A stretch of 64,000 bases of DNA from JBEBVQ01 sp964636205 (GTDB lineage Bacteria; Bacteroidota; Bacteroidia; Chitinophagales; Chitinophagaceae): positions 1 to 64,000 of the forward strand of contig CAZWPF010000002.1 of assembly GCA_964636205.1 (NCBI GenBank), read 5' to 3'. This document shows, piece by piece, positions 8,530-16,382 of the stretch. The notes under the pieces are model-generated. The model was not told the origin of the DNA and made no database searches. It worked only from the letters and a program-made list of their open reading frames with translations. The translations under genes were made by a program, and so were the position numbers. Numbering within the stretch: position 1 is the first letter of the stretch; each line of letters opens with the position of its first letter.

Positions 8530-8531
8530 AA

Positions 8532-8969
8532 ATGAACATCACCATCTATCATCCCTCCCATTTACCTGAAGAATTCAAGAAAAAAGAAATTGTCTCCTTC
8601 CTGTACCACCATCTGGATCAATATGGCGACGAAAGTGTCGATATCGAAAAAGCCTGCAACTATTCACTAGGCATAAACGGTAAAAGCGGCGGCGTAATAA
8701 TTACTGCTACAACCGACAATCAATTAATCGGTGCTGTAGTCATCAATAAGACCGGTATGGAGGGCTATATTCCCGAAAATATTCTGGTCTATATAGCCAT
8801 CCATAAAGATTTCCGTGGCAAAGGCATTGGCAAATCACTGATGAAAGCTGCTATCCAAAACACAAAGGGGGACATTGCGCTACATGTAGAGCCGGAAAAC
8901 CCGGCAAAAAAACTTTATGAAAAATTGGGCTTCACCAATAAGTATCTGGAGATGCGTTTAAAAAAATAA
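8532..8969 (+). CDS. GNAT family N-acetyltransferase
   Basis: A 145-residue single-domain acetyl-CoA dependent N-acetyltransferase. The acetyl-CoA pyrophosphate loop is visible as HKDFRGKGIGKSLM (motif A, R/QxxGxG), preceded by the beta-4 strand ILVYIAI, and the C-terminal ENPAKKLYEKLGF is GNAT motif B. The ATG at 8532 is preferred to a TTG frame opening at 8493, because the intervening residues are encoded by a perfect inverted repeat. It ends 2 nt before the racemase, so the two are almost certainly co-transcribed. The acceptor is unknown; an amino acid or its D-enantiomer made by the neighbour is a reasonable guess. Confidence 0.82.
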   Translation: MNITIYHPSHLPEEFKKKEIVSFLYHHLDQYGDESVDIEKACNYSLGINGKSGGVIITATTDNQLIGAVVINKTGMEGYIPENILVYIAIHKDFRGKGIGKSLMKAAIQNTKGDIALHVEPENPAKKLYEKLGFTNKYLEMRLKK

Positions 8970-8971
8970 CC

Positions 8972-10105
8972 ATGGCATTCATTACACTCGACAAAGAGAA
9001 ACTACAATCAAATTACCGATACCTCGACAAGTTGTTCCGAAAGGAAAATATTGAATGGTCGGTCGTATCAAAGGTGCTTTGTGGCAACCGTGACTATCTC
9101 GAGGTATTGCTAAGCCTTGAAATTCGTCAGGTTTGCGACTCCAGAGTCAGTAATTTGAAAATGATTAAATCAATTGCCCCGAAAGTGGAGACCGTTTACA
9201 TTAAACCTCCACCCCGCCGCTCGATCCGACAAATTGTAACCTATGCCGACTATAGCTTCAATACTGAATATGACACCATCAAGCGACTTTCAGATGTTGC
9301 AACAGAACTCGGAAAGACACACCGGATCGTCATTATGATCGAGTTGGGCGAACTACGAGAAGGGGTGCTGCGAGAAGACCTAATTGATTTTTATGAGAAA
9401 GTATTTCAGCTACCCGGAATTGAAGTGGCAGGTATTGGGACGAACCTAACTTGTATGTACGGGGTCTTGCCTAATCACGATAAACTCATTCAACTTTGCC
9501 TATACAAACAACTCATAGAAGCGAAGTTTAATAAGACAATACCTTATGTTTCCGGTGGGGCTTCCGTTACCATTCCTTTAATCCACAAGGGCTTGCTTCC
9601 CCAAGGAATCAACCATTTTCGGGTTGGGGAAACACTGTTTCTGGGTACCGATGTGTACCATAATTCAGTATTCGAAGGAATGCATCAAGATGTATTTAAG
9701 TTTTATGCAGAGATTATCGAACTTACCGAAAAGCCTGCAATACCGATGGGCGAATTAGGTCATAACCTCACCGGAGAAACTATGGAATTTAATAGCACCG
9801 ATGGCAGTACAAGTTCTTATAGAGCCATTATAGACGCCGGTCTGTTAGACGTGGAACCCAGTCACCTAATGCCCGTCAATGAAAAGCTAAATATTGTGGG
9901 GGCCAGTTCGGATATGATTGTTGTCGACTTAGGCAGCAATCCCGACCAATATAATGTTGGCGATCTGCTGGAATTTCGGATGGACTATATGGGAATATTG
10001 AGAATAATGAATTCGGACTATATCGACAAAAGGGTGGCGAATGACCAACAGTCTGGTCCAAATCCCTCCATCAAAAAAAGACCATTTCAAATGATCAGCA
10101 ATTAA
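8972..10105 (+). CDS. PLP-dependent alanine/ornithine racemase-family enzyme
   Basis: A 377-residue fold-type III PLP enzyme. The N-terminus FITLDKEKLQSNYRYL and the PLP-lysine context WSVVSKVLCGN (K34) are those of the alanine racemase N-terminal barrel, in the ornithine racemase/YhfX branch that lacks the long catalytic C-terminal half of Alr. Further family marks are IMIELGELREGV, GIGTNLTCMYG and NHFRVGETLFLG. It probably interconverts L- and D-forms of a basic or small amino acid. Start fixed by the 2-nt spacing from the GNAT gene. The last 20 residues are polar and unconserved-looking. Converges with the downstream glycosyltransferase with only 10 nt between stops and no obvious terminator. 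Confidence 0.82.
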   Translation: MAFITLDKEKLQSNYRYLDKLFRKENIEWSVVSKVLCGNRDYLEVLLSLEIRQVCDSRVSNLKMIKSIAPKVETVYIKPPPRRSIRQIVTYADYSFNTEYDTIKRLSDVATELGKTHRIVIMIELGELREGVLREDLIDFYEKVFQLPGIEVAGIGTNLTCMYGVLPNHDKLIQLCLYKQLIEAKFNKTIPYVSGGASVTIPLIHKGLLPQGINHFRVGETLFLGTDVYHNSVFEGMHQDVFKFYAEIIELTEKPAIPMGELGHNLTGETMEFNSTDGSTSSYRAIIDAGLLDVEPSHLMPVNEKLNIVGASSDMIVVDLGSNPDQYNVGDLLEFRMDYMGILRIMNSDYIDKRVANDQQSGPNPSIKKRPFQMISN

Positions 10106-10115
10106 TCGGAATGCT

Positions 10116-11306
10116 TTACAACCTGCCCACGCAGATATCTCTAAAGTATTGCTCCAACTTTTGGGCTATCAAATCCCAATTGAAGCTGGTCTGAGCTACT
10201 GCTCTACCCTTCTCTCCGGTCATTCTACGCAACTGTTCATCATCTAATAACTGTGAGACCCGATTGGCAAATTCCGCCGGTTGGGTCTCCATAAATGCGC
10301 CACTGCCGCTCTCGATTCCCAGTCCACGAAAACCTACCTGAGAACATACTACCGGCACACCCATGGCCATCGCTTCTATCACCTTATTTTGTGTTCCCGC
10401 CCCAAACCGTAACGGAGATACTACTACACTGGCGCTGTCATATACAGCTGCCAAATCCCTTACAAATCCGGTTACCTGTACCTGAGGTCCGGCCAGATCA
10501 TTCACTTTTTTTACCGGACGCTGTCCTGCAATTACAAACTGAACATGGGGATGCCTTTCCCAAATCAATGGCAAAATTTGTTCCCTGAAATAAACGACTG
10601 CATCGACATTCGGGGCGTAGTCCATATTTCCGGTAAACAATAACGTATCTGATCGGCTATAATCGTGTGCGCTTGAAGAAAAAGTCTCCAGGTCGACTCC
10701 ATTGGGCAGTAATCCCAGATTATCGACATGATGCTGCTGTCGCAAATATTCCAGATCTTCGATCGAACAAGTAAGGGCTAAATCATAACTCGAGATAACG
10801 TTCTCATAACGGAATACCCGCTTCTGTTCCATTTGCTCAAAATGCTTTCGCAAAAGTCCACGGGGCACCTGATTCCTACGCTCCCAATATAAGGAAAACG
10901 CATCCGGCAAATCCAGTATTCTCGGCACGGATCGCTCACCGGCCAAATAAGGTGCCATTCTTAAATGCTGAACATGCACAGCATCAAATTGGTGTTGCTG
11001 AAGCGTCGTTTTGACCAGTCGACGCATCTCGGCTGATTGAAAATATAATACCTGAAATGGCTTCGTATCCCAGAAACCATTCAAGCAGTTCAAAGCAGAT
11101 CGCCATTTAGGTAGATAAACCAGTTGAACACTGGTGAAAATTTGCTCCAAATCTTTTTTGTATTCAAACTCCGCCTTGGTCTGCGCGAAAGTCAGCAGAT
11201 GCAATTCGTGCTTTCCCTTTAACCTTTTTGCGAGGTTATAGATCTTCAATTTATCGCCTCTATATGGCGGATAGGGAATTCGATTGGCGAGAAAAAGTAA
11301 CTTCAA
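10116..11306 (-). CDS. GT4 glycosyltransferase (TIGR03087-like)
   Basis: A 396-residue GT-B glycosyltransferase resembling the exopolysaccharide sugar transferases of the TIGR03087 group. The start LLFLANRIPYPPYRGDKLK is typical, the linker FTGNMDYAPNVDAVVYF marks the domain boundary, and SPLRFGAGTQNKVIEAMAMG is the donor-binding motif with its conserved glutamates. It lies 28 nt downstream of ribBA and could be read through from it. The related gene at 32-1249 shares the NRIPYP start, so this may be a dispersed member of the same glycan pathway. Substrate unknown. Confidence 0.85.
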   Translation of the reverse strand: MKLLFLANRIPYPPYRGDKLKIYNLAKRLKGKHELHLLTFAQTKAEFEYKKDLEQIFTSVQLVYLPKWRSALNCLNGFWDTKPFQVLYFQSAEMRRLVKTTLQQHQFDAVHVQHLRMAPYLAGERSVPRILDLPDAFSLYWERRNQVPRGLLRKHFEQMEQKRVFRYENVISSYDLALTCSIEDLEYLRQQHHVDNLGLLPNGVDLETFSSSAHDYSRSDTLLFTGNMDYAPNVDAVVYFREQILPLIWERHPHVQFVIAGQRPVKKVNDLAGPQVQVTGFVRDLAAVYDSASVVVSPLRFGAGTQNKVIEAMAMGVPVVCSQVGFRGLGIESGSGAFMETQPAEFANRVSQLLDDEQLRRMTGEKGRAVAQTSFNWDLIAQKLEQYFRDICVGRL

Positions 11307-11334
11307 GGGAATGGAGGAATTTATAACCGGGTTG

Positions 11335-12534
11335 CTACCTTAGGATTTCATGTCCTAATTTATCTCTTTTCGTCTGAAGATAAAATTCATTGTGAGGATT
11401 AGGCTTCATTTCGATAGGCACATTCTCCACAATCTCCAAACCATAACCCAACAATCCTGCTCGTTTTTTAGGATTATTTGTCATCAGGCGAATCTTGGAA
11501 ACACCCAAATGGCGTAATATCTGAGCACCCACACCATAATCACGCTGATCGTTTTTAAATCCGAGCGCCAGGTTAGCCTCTACCGTATCTTTACCCTCTT
11601 CTTGTAATTTATAAGCTTTGAGTTTGTTGAGCAGTCCGATACCCCTGCCCTCCTGATTCATATACAAAACCAGTCCTTTGCCTTCTACCTCTACCATCTC
11701 CATTGCTCTTTGGAGCTGTTCACCACAATCGCATCTCAGCGAATGTAAAATATCACCCGTAACACAAGAACTGTGCACTCTTACCAAAATAGGCTCGTCC
11801 TTCTCCCAGGCTCCTTTGATCAAGGCAAGATGCATTTCCCCCGTGTTCCTTTGCGTAAAAGACACGAGCTCGAAATCCCCGAATTTGGTAGGCATTTGCA
11901 CCCGCACTTCTTCTTTAATCAAAGACTCCTTCTGCAATCGATATTCAATCAGGTCTTTGATAGAAATGATTTTGAGATCGAATTTCTTAGCGATCTCCAT
12001 CAGCTCCGGCAGTCGGGCCATAGAGCCATCATCATTCATAATTTCGACCAAAACTCCTGCCGGCTCAAACCCTGCCAGTCTAGCCAAGTCAACCGTTGCT
12101 TCGGTATGGCCGGCTCTTCTGAGCACCCCTTCTTCTCTTGCTCTAAGTGGGAAAATATGTCCCGGCCTGCCCAGATCTTCCGGTTTGGTCTCCGGATCAA
12201 TCAATGCCTGTACCGTTTTAGCCCTATCGTGAGCCGAAATTCCTGTTGTACAGCCATGTCCGATCAAATCCACAGATACCGTAAAAGGTGTTTGGTGCAA
12301 AACGGTATTATCTTCAACCATCAGGTTGAGTTTTAATTCATCACAACGAGCCGCAGTTATTGGTGCACAAATTAAACCCCGTCCGTGTTTTGACATGAAA
12401 TTGATAATCTCCGGGGTCACGTTACGTGCAGCTGTCACAAAATCGCCCTCATTTTCACGATCTTCGTCGTCCACTACGATCAACAGCTTTCCATTTCTCA
12501 GATCTTCTAGAGCAGACTCAATAGTATCAAGCAT
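11335..12534 (-). CDS. ribBA: Bifunctional DHBP synthase / GTP cyclohydrolase II
   Basis: Makes both riboflavin precursors: 3,4-dihydroxy-2-butanone 4-phosphate from ribulose 5-phosphate, and the pyrimidine precursor from GTP. The 399-residue length is normal for the fusion. The RibB half (about 1-200) shows VVDDEDRENEGDF (acidic metal/substrate loop) and GRPGHIFPLRAREEGVLRR with AGHTEA. The RibA half (about 205-399) has the zinc cysteines in SSCVTGDILHSLRCDCGEQ, the catalytic region MNQEGRGIGL and LMTNNPKKR. A TAACTTTG promoter box lies 28 nt upstream. No FMN riboswitch was seen in the short leader. Other rib genes are not in the window. Confidence 0.97.
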   Translation of the reverse strand: MLDTIESALEDLRNGKLLIVVDDEDRENEGDFVTAARNVTPEIINFMSKHGRGLICAPITAARCDELKLNLMVEDNTVLHQTPFTVSVDLIGHGCTTGISAHDRAKTVQALIDPETKPEDLGRPGHIFPLRAREEGVLRRAGHTEATVDLARLAGFEPAGVLVEIMNDDGSMARLPELMEIAKKFDLKIISIKDLIEYRLQKESLIKEEVRVQMPTKFGDFELVSFTQRNTGEMHLALIKGAWEKDEPILVRVHSSCVTGDILHSLRCDCGEQLQRAMEMVEVEGKGLVLYMNQEGRGIGLLNKLKAYKLQEEGKDTVEANLALGFKNDQRDYGVGAQILRHLGVSKIRLMTNNPKKRAGLLGYGLEIVENVPIEMKPNPHNEFYLQTKRDKLGHEILR

Positions 12535-12562
12535 ATATTTGCTATCAGGTTGTTGTAAAATA

Positions 12563-12570
12563 CAAAGTTA
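12563..12570 (-). promoter_or_regulatory. -7 promoter box of ribBA
   Basis: TAACTTTG on the minus strand, a perfect TAnnTTTG box 28 nt before the ribBA ATG. Confidence 0.5.
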
Positions 12571-12691
12571 CAACTTTCACAGCAGCCAAGTCCAGCGAAA
12601 TATGCTGAAGATGCTATAGAAAATGTAAATATTCTATCCTTAAGAGCTGGTTCGTCACCATGTAGACGCCCTTTTTAATCTCGAATAATTC

Positions 12692-12699
12692 TAACTTTG
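12692..12699 (+). promoter_or_regulatory. -7 promoter box of folK
   Basis: TAACTTTG ends 6 nt before the folK ATG. Transcription would start within a few bases of the start codon, giving a nearly leaderless mRNA. Confidence 0.5.
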
Positions 12700-12705
12700 G
12701 TAGCA

Positions 12706-13191
12706 ATGAACACATGTTTTCTCCTTCTGGGCAGCAATCAGGGAGATCGGATCAATTGGCTTCGGCAGGGGGCCGGACTGATTGCGGATCTTTGCGGTTC
12801 GATAGTCGGCAGCTCCGGCATTTACGAGACTGCCGCCTGGGGTTTAGAAGAACAGCCAGACTTCCTAAATCAGGTTATAAAAATATATACAGCCCTTAGT
12901 CCGGAAGAATTGCTGGAGCATATTCAGCAGATAGAAATAAAATTGGAACGGCAACGAATCGTAAAATGGGGCCAGCGAACTTTAGATATTGACATCTTGT
13001 TTTATAACGATTTGATTTTAAATCACCCAAATCTTACTATACCCCACCCTTACTTGGCCGTTCGTCGTTTCACACTGGCGCCGCTGGCAGAGCTGGCTCC
13101 TGAATGGGAGCATCCGGTTTTACATCTCTCCGTTTCTCGCTTATTACTCGACTGTCCGGATCCCTTACCTACGCGCAGAATATCCGATTAA
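12706..13191 (+). CDS. folK: 2-amino-4-hydroxy-6-hydroxymethyldihydropteridine pyrophosphokinase
   Basis: HPPK transfers pyrophosphate from ATP to hydroxymethyl-dihydropterin in folate synthesis, in the cytoplasm. The 161-residue protein has the family N-terminus FLLLGSNQGDR, the substrate region SGIYETAAWG and PDFLNQV, the ATP/metal motif RTLDIDILFY and IPHPYLAVRRFTLAPL. The ATG at 12706 is used; a TTG nine bases earlier falls inside the promoter box. It stands alone, 170 nt from the divergent ribBA, and ends before a bidirectional terminator shared with the converging M13 peptidase gene. Another folate gene, pabB, is at 35534-36823. Confidence 0.95.
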   Translation: MNTCFLLLGSNQGDRINWLRQGAGLIADLCGSIVGSSGIYETAAWGLEEQPDFLNQVIKIYTALSPEELLEHIQQIEIKLERQRIVKWGQRTLDIDILFYNDLILNHPNLTIPHPYLAVRRFTLAPLAELAPEWEHPVLHLSVSRLLLDCPDPLPTRRISD

Positions 13192-13226
13192 CAACTCAAG
13201 TAGATAAATATAATCATAGATAAACG

Positions 13227-13260
13227 AAAGCAGGCAGTCGAACAATCAACTGCCTGCTTT
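13227..13260. terminator. Bidirectional terminator between folK and the M13 peptidase
   Basis: A perfect 12-bp stem, AAAGCAGGCAGT (13227-13238) with ACTGCCTGCTTT (13249-13260), 10-nt loop. The A/T ends of the stem can serve as short U tails in either direction. It sits between two converging stop codons. Confidence 0.8.
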
Positions 13261-13284
13261 TATCAAATAGAAATATTTGTTTGA

Positions 13285-15324
13285 TTACCAAACTTTTGCC
13301 CGAATTTCTTCTGGACGGTACATTTTATCACCTGGTTTAATATCAAAAGCCTCGTAGAATTCCGGCATATTGCTCAATGGAGCGTTGCAACGGAGTTCAT
13401 TTGGTGAGTGAGGATCTGTTTTAATTCTTTGCGCCAATTCTTCAGGACGGGTGCTCGCTCTCCAAACTTGTGCCCAGCTCAGGAAGAACCTCTGTTCCGG
13501 AGTAAATCCATCGATTTTCTCTCCTGATTGTCCTTGAGGCGTCTTTTTAAATGCTTCATAAGCAATGGCCAAACCACCAAGGTCGGCAAGATTTTCTCCC
13601 AAAGTCAGCTTACCGTTTACAGGAATACTATCTAAAACGATAAAGTTATTAAACTGAGTAACTACTACATTGGCTTTCTCGTCGAATTTCTGCGCATCCT
13701 CCGGTGTCCACCAGTCCTTCAAGTTACCGGTTTCATCATATTGACGCCCTTGGTCATCGAAACCGTGAGTCATTTCGTGTCCGATTACTGCACCTATTCC
13801 ACCATAGTTTACTGCATCATCAGCATCGAAATCGAAGAAAGGATATTGCAAAATTCCGGCTGGGAAAACGATTTCGTTAAATGCCGGATTGTAATAAGCG
13901 TTGACAGTAGGCGGTGTCATCGCCCATTCGGTACGATCTACCGGCTTGCCCAGTTTGCTCAGATTATGTTCGTATTCAAAAGCAGCCGCATTCAACACAT
14001 TAGCTACATAGTCATCAGCTACGATATCCAGTTTGCCATAATCCTTCCATTTGTCAGGATAGCCAATTTTCTTAATAAAAGTGCCCAGTTTGGCCAGAGC
14101 TCTCTGCTTAGTAGCATCGCTCATCCAGTCCAGGCGCTGAATACGGTCTGCGTAGGTTTGTTGCAGATTATCTACCAAATCGAGCATTCGTTGTTTGGCT
14201 TCAGGACGAAAGTGGCGGTCTACATATATTTGACCGAGCAATTCGCCAATGGATCCGTCTACTTCAGACAATACCCGCTTCCAGCGAGGTCTTTGCTCTT
14301 GCTGACCGCGTAAAGTACGACCATAGAATTCAAAAGCTGCTTTATCCACATCACTATTCAGATAAGATGCCATTTTGTTGACCAAATGGAAACGCAGGTA
14401 TTGTTTCCAGACATCCACTGGTGTAGTATTCAGCTGGCGTCCCAACTCAGCGAAAAATTCCGGCTGACCTACAATGCAAGAGTCTTCGCCTTTAACCTTC
14501 AGCCCGCTCAAAACCTCGTTCCAATCCAAACCAGGAGTGCGCTTATTCAGGGTAGCCAAATCGAATTTGTTATACACTAAATATGGATCGCGCATATCTA
14601 CTCTTTTCATAGAAGCTGCAGCGAGCTTAGATTCCAATTCGAAAATATTGGCAGCAGCGTTTTCAGCCTCTTCGGCAGAAAGCCCCATAAATCCGAAAAT
14701 GGTTACCTGGTATTTCTTGTAGGCCTCTCTGATTTTAGAAGTCTGCGGATCAGTGTCGAAATAGTAATCCCGATCCGGCAATCCCAGTCCACCTTGCCAG
14801 AACTGGCACATTTGACGAGATACATTCTTATCGTCAGGAGACACGTAGAAATAGAACAACGGACTTAAGCCTGTGGTAGATTGACGAGTAACCTCTGCCA
14901 ATACATCATTGCCATTTTGAAGGGCGTCGATCCGCTTAAAAATATCATTGAGGGGATTTAAACCAGCTTTTTCGATGGTCGCGCTATCCATACCGCTTCT
15001 GTAGAAATCGCCCACTTTTTGTTCGCGGGAGCCTGCTGTTGCTTTAGCGGCTGCAGCCTCTTCCAGCAATTCATGGAGAATTGTGAAATTGTGCTCCTGC
15101 AATTCACTAAAACTACCCCAACGGGTTTCCGTTGCGGGAATTGGATTATTTTTCAACCATGTGCCGTTAGCATAGAGGAAGAAATTGTCGCCGGGGCGGA
15201 CGGTGGTATCCATATTTGCGGGATCCAATAAGACGCGTTGGTTTGCCTGGGAATTTTCCTTCCCTGTTTGGCAAGCCGCCAGTCCGAGCAGCGAAAGGCC
15301 AAGCAATGTGTGTTTCAGCTTCAT
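13285..15324 (-). CDS. M13 family (neprilysin/PepO-like) metallopeptidase, lipoprotein
   Basis: A 679-residue zinc endopeptidase cutting oligopeptides, probably anchored on the periplasmic side or in the outer membrane. The lipobox LAAC lies at the end of the signal peptide (LLGLSLLGLAAC). The catalytic domain shows NAYYNPAFNEIVFPAGIL, the zinc site HEMTH at residues 516-520, the third ligand region GENLADLGGLAIAYEAF and the typical C-terminus ending in a tryptophan (RPEEIRAKVW). The ATG at 15324 begins the signal peptide; a longer frame from 15414 would put 30 non-signal residues in front and overrun the promoter box. Length matches bacterial M13 enzymes. Confidence 0.94.
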   Translation of the reverse strand: MKLKHTLLGLSLLGLAACQTGKENSQANQRVLLDPANMDTTVRPGDNFFLYANGTWLKNNPIPATETRWGSFSELQEHNFTILHELLEEAAAAKATAGSREQKVGDFYRSGMDSATIEKAGLNPLNDIFKRIDALQNGNDVLAEVTRQSTTGLSPLFYFYVSPDDKNVSRQMCQFWQGGLGLPDRDYYFDTDPQTSKIREAYKKYQVTIFGFMGLSAEEAENAAANIFELESKLAAASMKRVDMRDPYLVYNKFDLATLNKRTPGLDWNEVLSGLKVKGEDSCIVGQPEFFAELGRQLNTTPVDVWKQYLRFHLVNKMASYLNSDVDKAAFEFYGRTLRGQQEQRPRWKRVLSEVDGSIGELLGQIYVDRHFRPEAKQRMLDLVDNLQQTYADRIQRLDWMSDATKQRALAKLGTFIKKIGYPDKWKDYGKLDIVADDYVANVLNAAAFEYEHNLSKLGKPVDRTEWAMTPPTVNAYYNPAFNEIVFPAGILQYPFFDFDADDAVNYGGIGAVIGHEMTHGFDDQGRQYDETGNLKDWWTPEDAQKFDEKANVVVTQFNNFIVLDSIPVNGKLTLGENLADLGGLAIAYEAFKKTPQGQSGEKIDGFTPEQRFFLSWAQVWRASTRPEELAQRIKTDPHSPNELRCNAPLSNMPEFYEAFDIKPGDKMYRPEEIRAKVW

Positions 15325-15347
15325 TACAGGTATTTTATTTACGAAGC

Positions 15348-15355
15348 CAAAAGTA
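15348..15355 (-). promoter_or_regulatory. -7 promoter box of the M13 peptidase gene
   Basis: TACTTTTG on the minus strand, 23 nt upstream of the chosen ATG. It supports that start over the longer frame. Confidence 0.5.
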
Positions 15356-15489
15356 CAACATTCCATTTCGCATATGATGCTACCCGCAGGGGGAAAATTG
15401 GGGGGAATTGACACACGCCAAACTTAGTCTTCTATCAAAACGAGAAGACTTAGAATTAAATTCCCCTAATATCTATTAGTAACGAGCTT

Positions 15490-16344
15490 TTACCTCGGCA
15501 ATGCCCCGTATTCTTTTAAAATACGCTTCATTATCTCGATCCTGACATTCACCCAATCCTGAGATGCATCATTCTCGGGCGCTTTAAATTGCTGGGCAAA
15601 GAATACCGGAATAATGCGGATATCGCTTTTATTCATTGAGTTTTTATGTTCCTGAACTTGCTGTATCTGCTCAGTGAAACCTACAACCCAAAAAATATTT
15701 TTGCCATCTTGCTCGCCCCATCCGGTTTTATAATACAATCTGTACTCCGGGGTTTCCTCTCGGAGCATCAGGCTCCGAACAATGCGCTGACTTCTTTCAG
15801 AGAAACCTTTTAACTCATTAAAGTAAATACGTTTTACCAAGCCTACTTGTTCATCCACTGAAATTTTCAGACTTCCATCGATCCAAAACTGATCAACTTG
15901 GTCTCCCATTTCTTTATTACCGTAATTGATGGTATCGAGGTAATACTTCATGGCTTCAGCCCCAATCCTTCTCGCCAATTCCTGATAATACGGCAAATTA
16001 CTCGTTTCAAACGCCTCCCGCATATTCATATCCTTATTCCATGCGGGGAACTGCCTTTCAACGCTATCCCAGGGAATGACCAATTGATCATCAGGAGCAA
16101 CGCCGGTTTCCAAAGCAATCAAGGAATTAACGATCTTAAACGTCGAAGCAGGCACTACCTGTTCGAGGCAAAGGTCTTTATTAGTAAAATGAATGACTTC
16201 GTGAACCTGATCCCTGAGCATAAAACAACCCTCAGTAATGCCGTATTCTTCAAAATGCTGTTGCCATTCGGGGTGTTCCTTAACCCGGGAATCCTGACAA
16301 GACAAGACAAAAAGCATCAACACTAATAAATAAGAAAAACGCAT
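15490..16344 (-). CDS. Class D (OXA-like) beta-lactamase, putative lipoprotein
   Basis: A 284-residue serine beta-lactamase of class D, hydrolysing penicillins by an acyl-enzyme at Ser67. Motifs: STFK at 67-70, S115-N-L117 at the place of the usual SxV, YGN at 141-143, a tryptophan at 154 in QFWIDGSLKIS matching the residue that stabilises the carboxylated lysine, and KTG at 206-208. The signal peptide ends in VLSC, a lipobox, so the enzyme is probably membrane-anchored. No integron, insertion sequence or shift in base composition surrounds it, so it looks like a resident chromosomal gene. Spectrum cannot be predicted. Related class D enzymes are known from Flavobacteriia. A regulator was not seen nearby. 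Confidence 0.9.
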   Translation of the reverse strand: MRFSYLLVLMLFVLSCQDSRVKEHPEWQQHFEEYGITEGCFMLRDQVHEVIHFTNKDLCLEQVVPASTFKIVNSLIALETGVAPDDQLVIPWDSVERQFPAWNKDMNMREAFETSNLPYYQELARRIGAEAMKYYLDTINYGNKEMGDQVDQFWIDGSLKISVDEQVGLVKRIYFNELKGFSERSQRIVRSLMLREETPEYRLYYKTGWGEQDGKNIFWVVGFTEQIQQVQEHKNSMNKSDIRIIPVFFAQQFKAPENDASQDWVNVRIEIMKRILKEYGALPR

Positions 16345-16372
16345 ATCGATTGTTATTTTACTGTAAGTTTTG

Positions 16373-16380
16373 CAAAGGTA
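16373..16380 (-). promoter_or_regulatory. -7 promoter box of the class D beta-lactamase gene
   Basis: TACCTTTG on the minus strand, 28 nt upstream of the start and 2 nt past the M23 peptidase stop codon, so the beta-lactamase has its own promoter. Confidence 0.5.
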
Positions 16381-16382
16381 CT

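Noticed and set aside
15426..15450. AGTCTTCT / AGAAGACT stem between the beta-lactamase and M13 genes
   Set aside because: Eight A/T-rich base pairs with no T tract on either strand; not convincing as a terminator.
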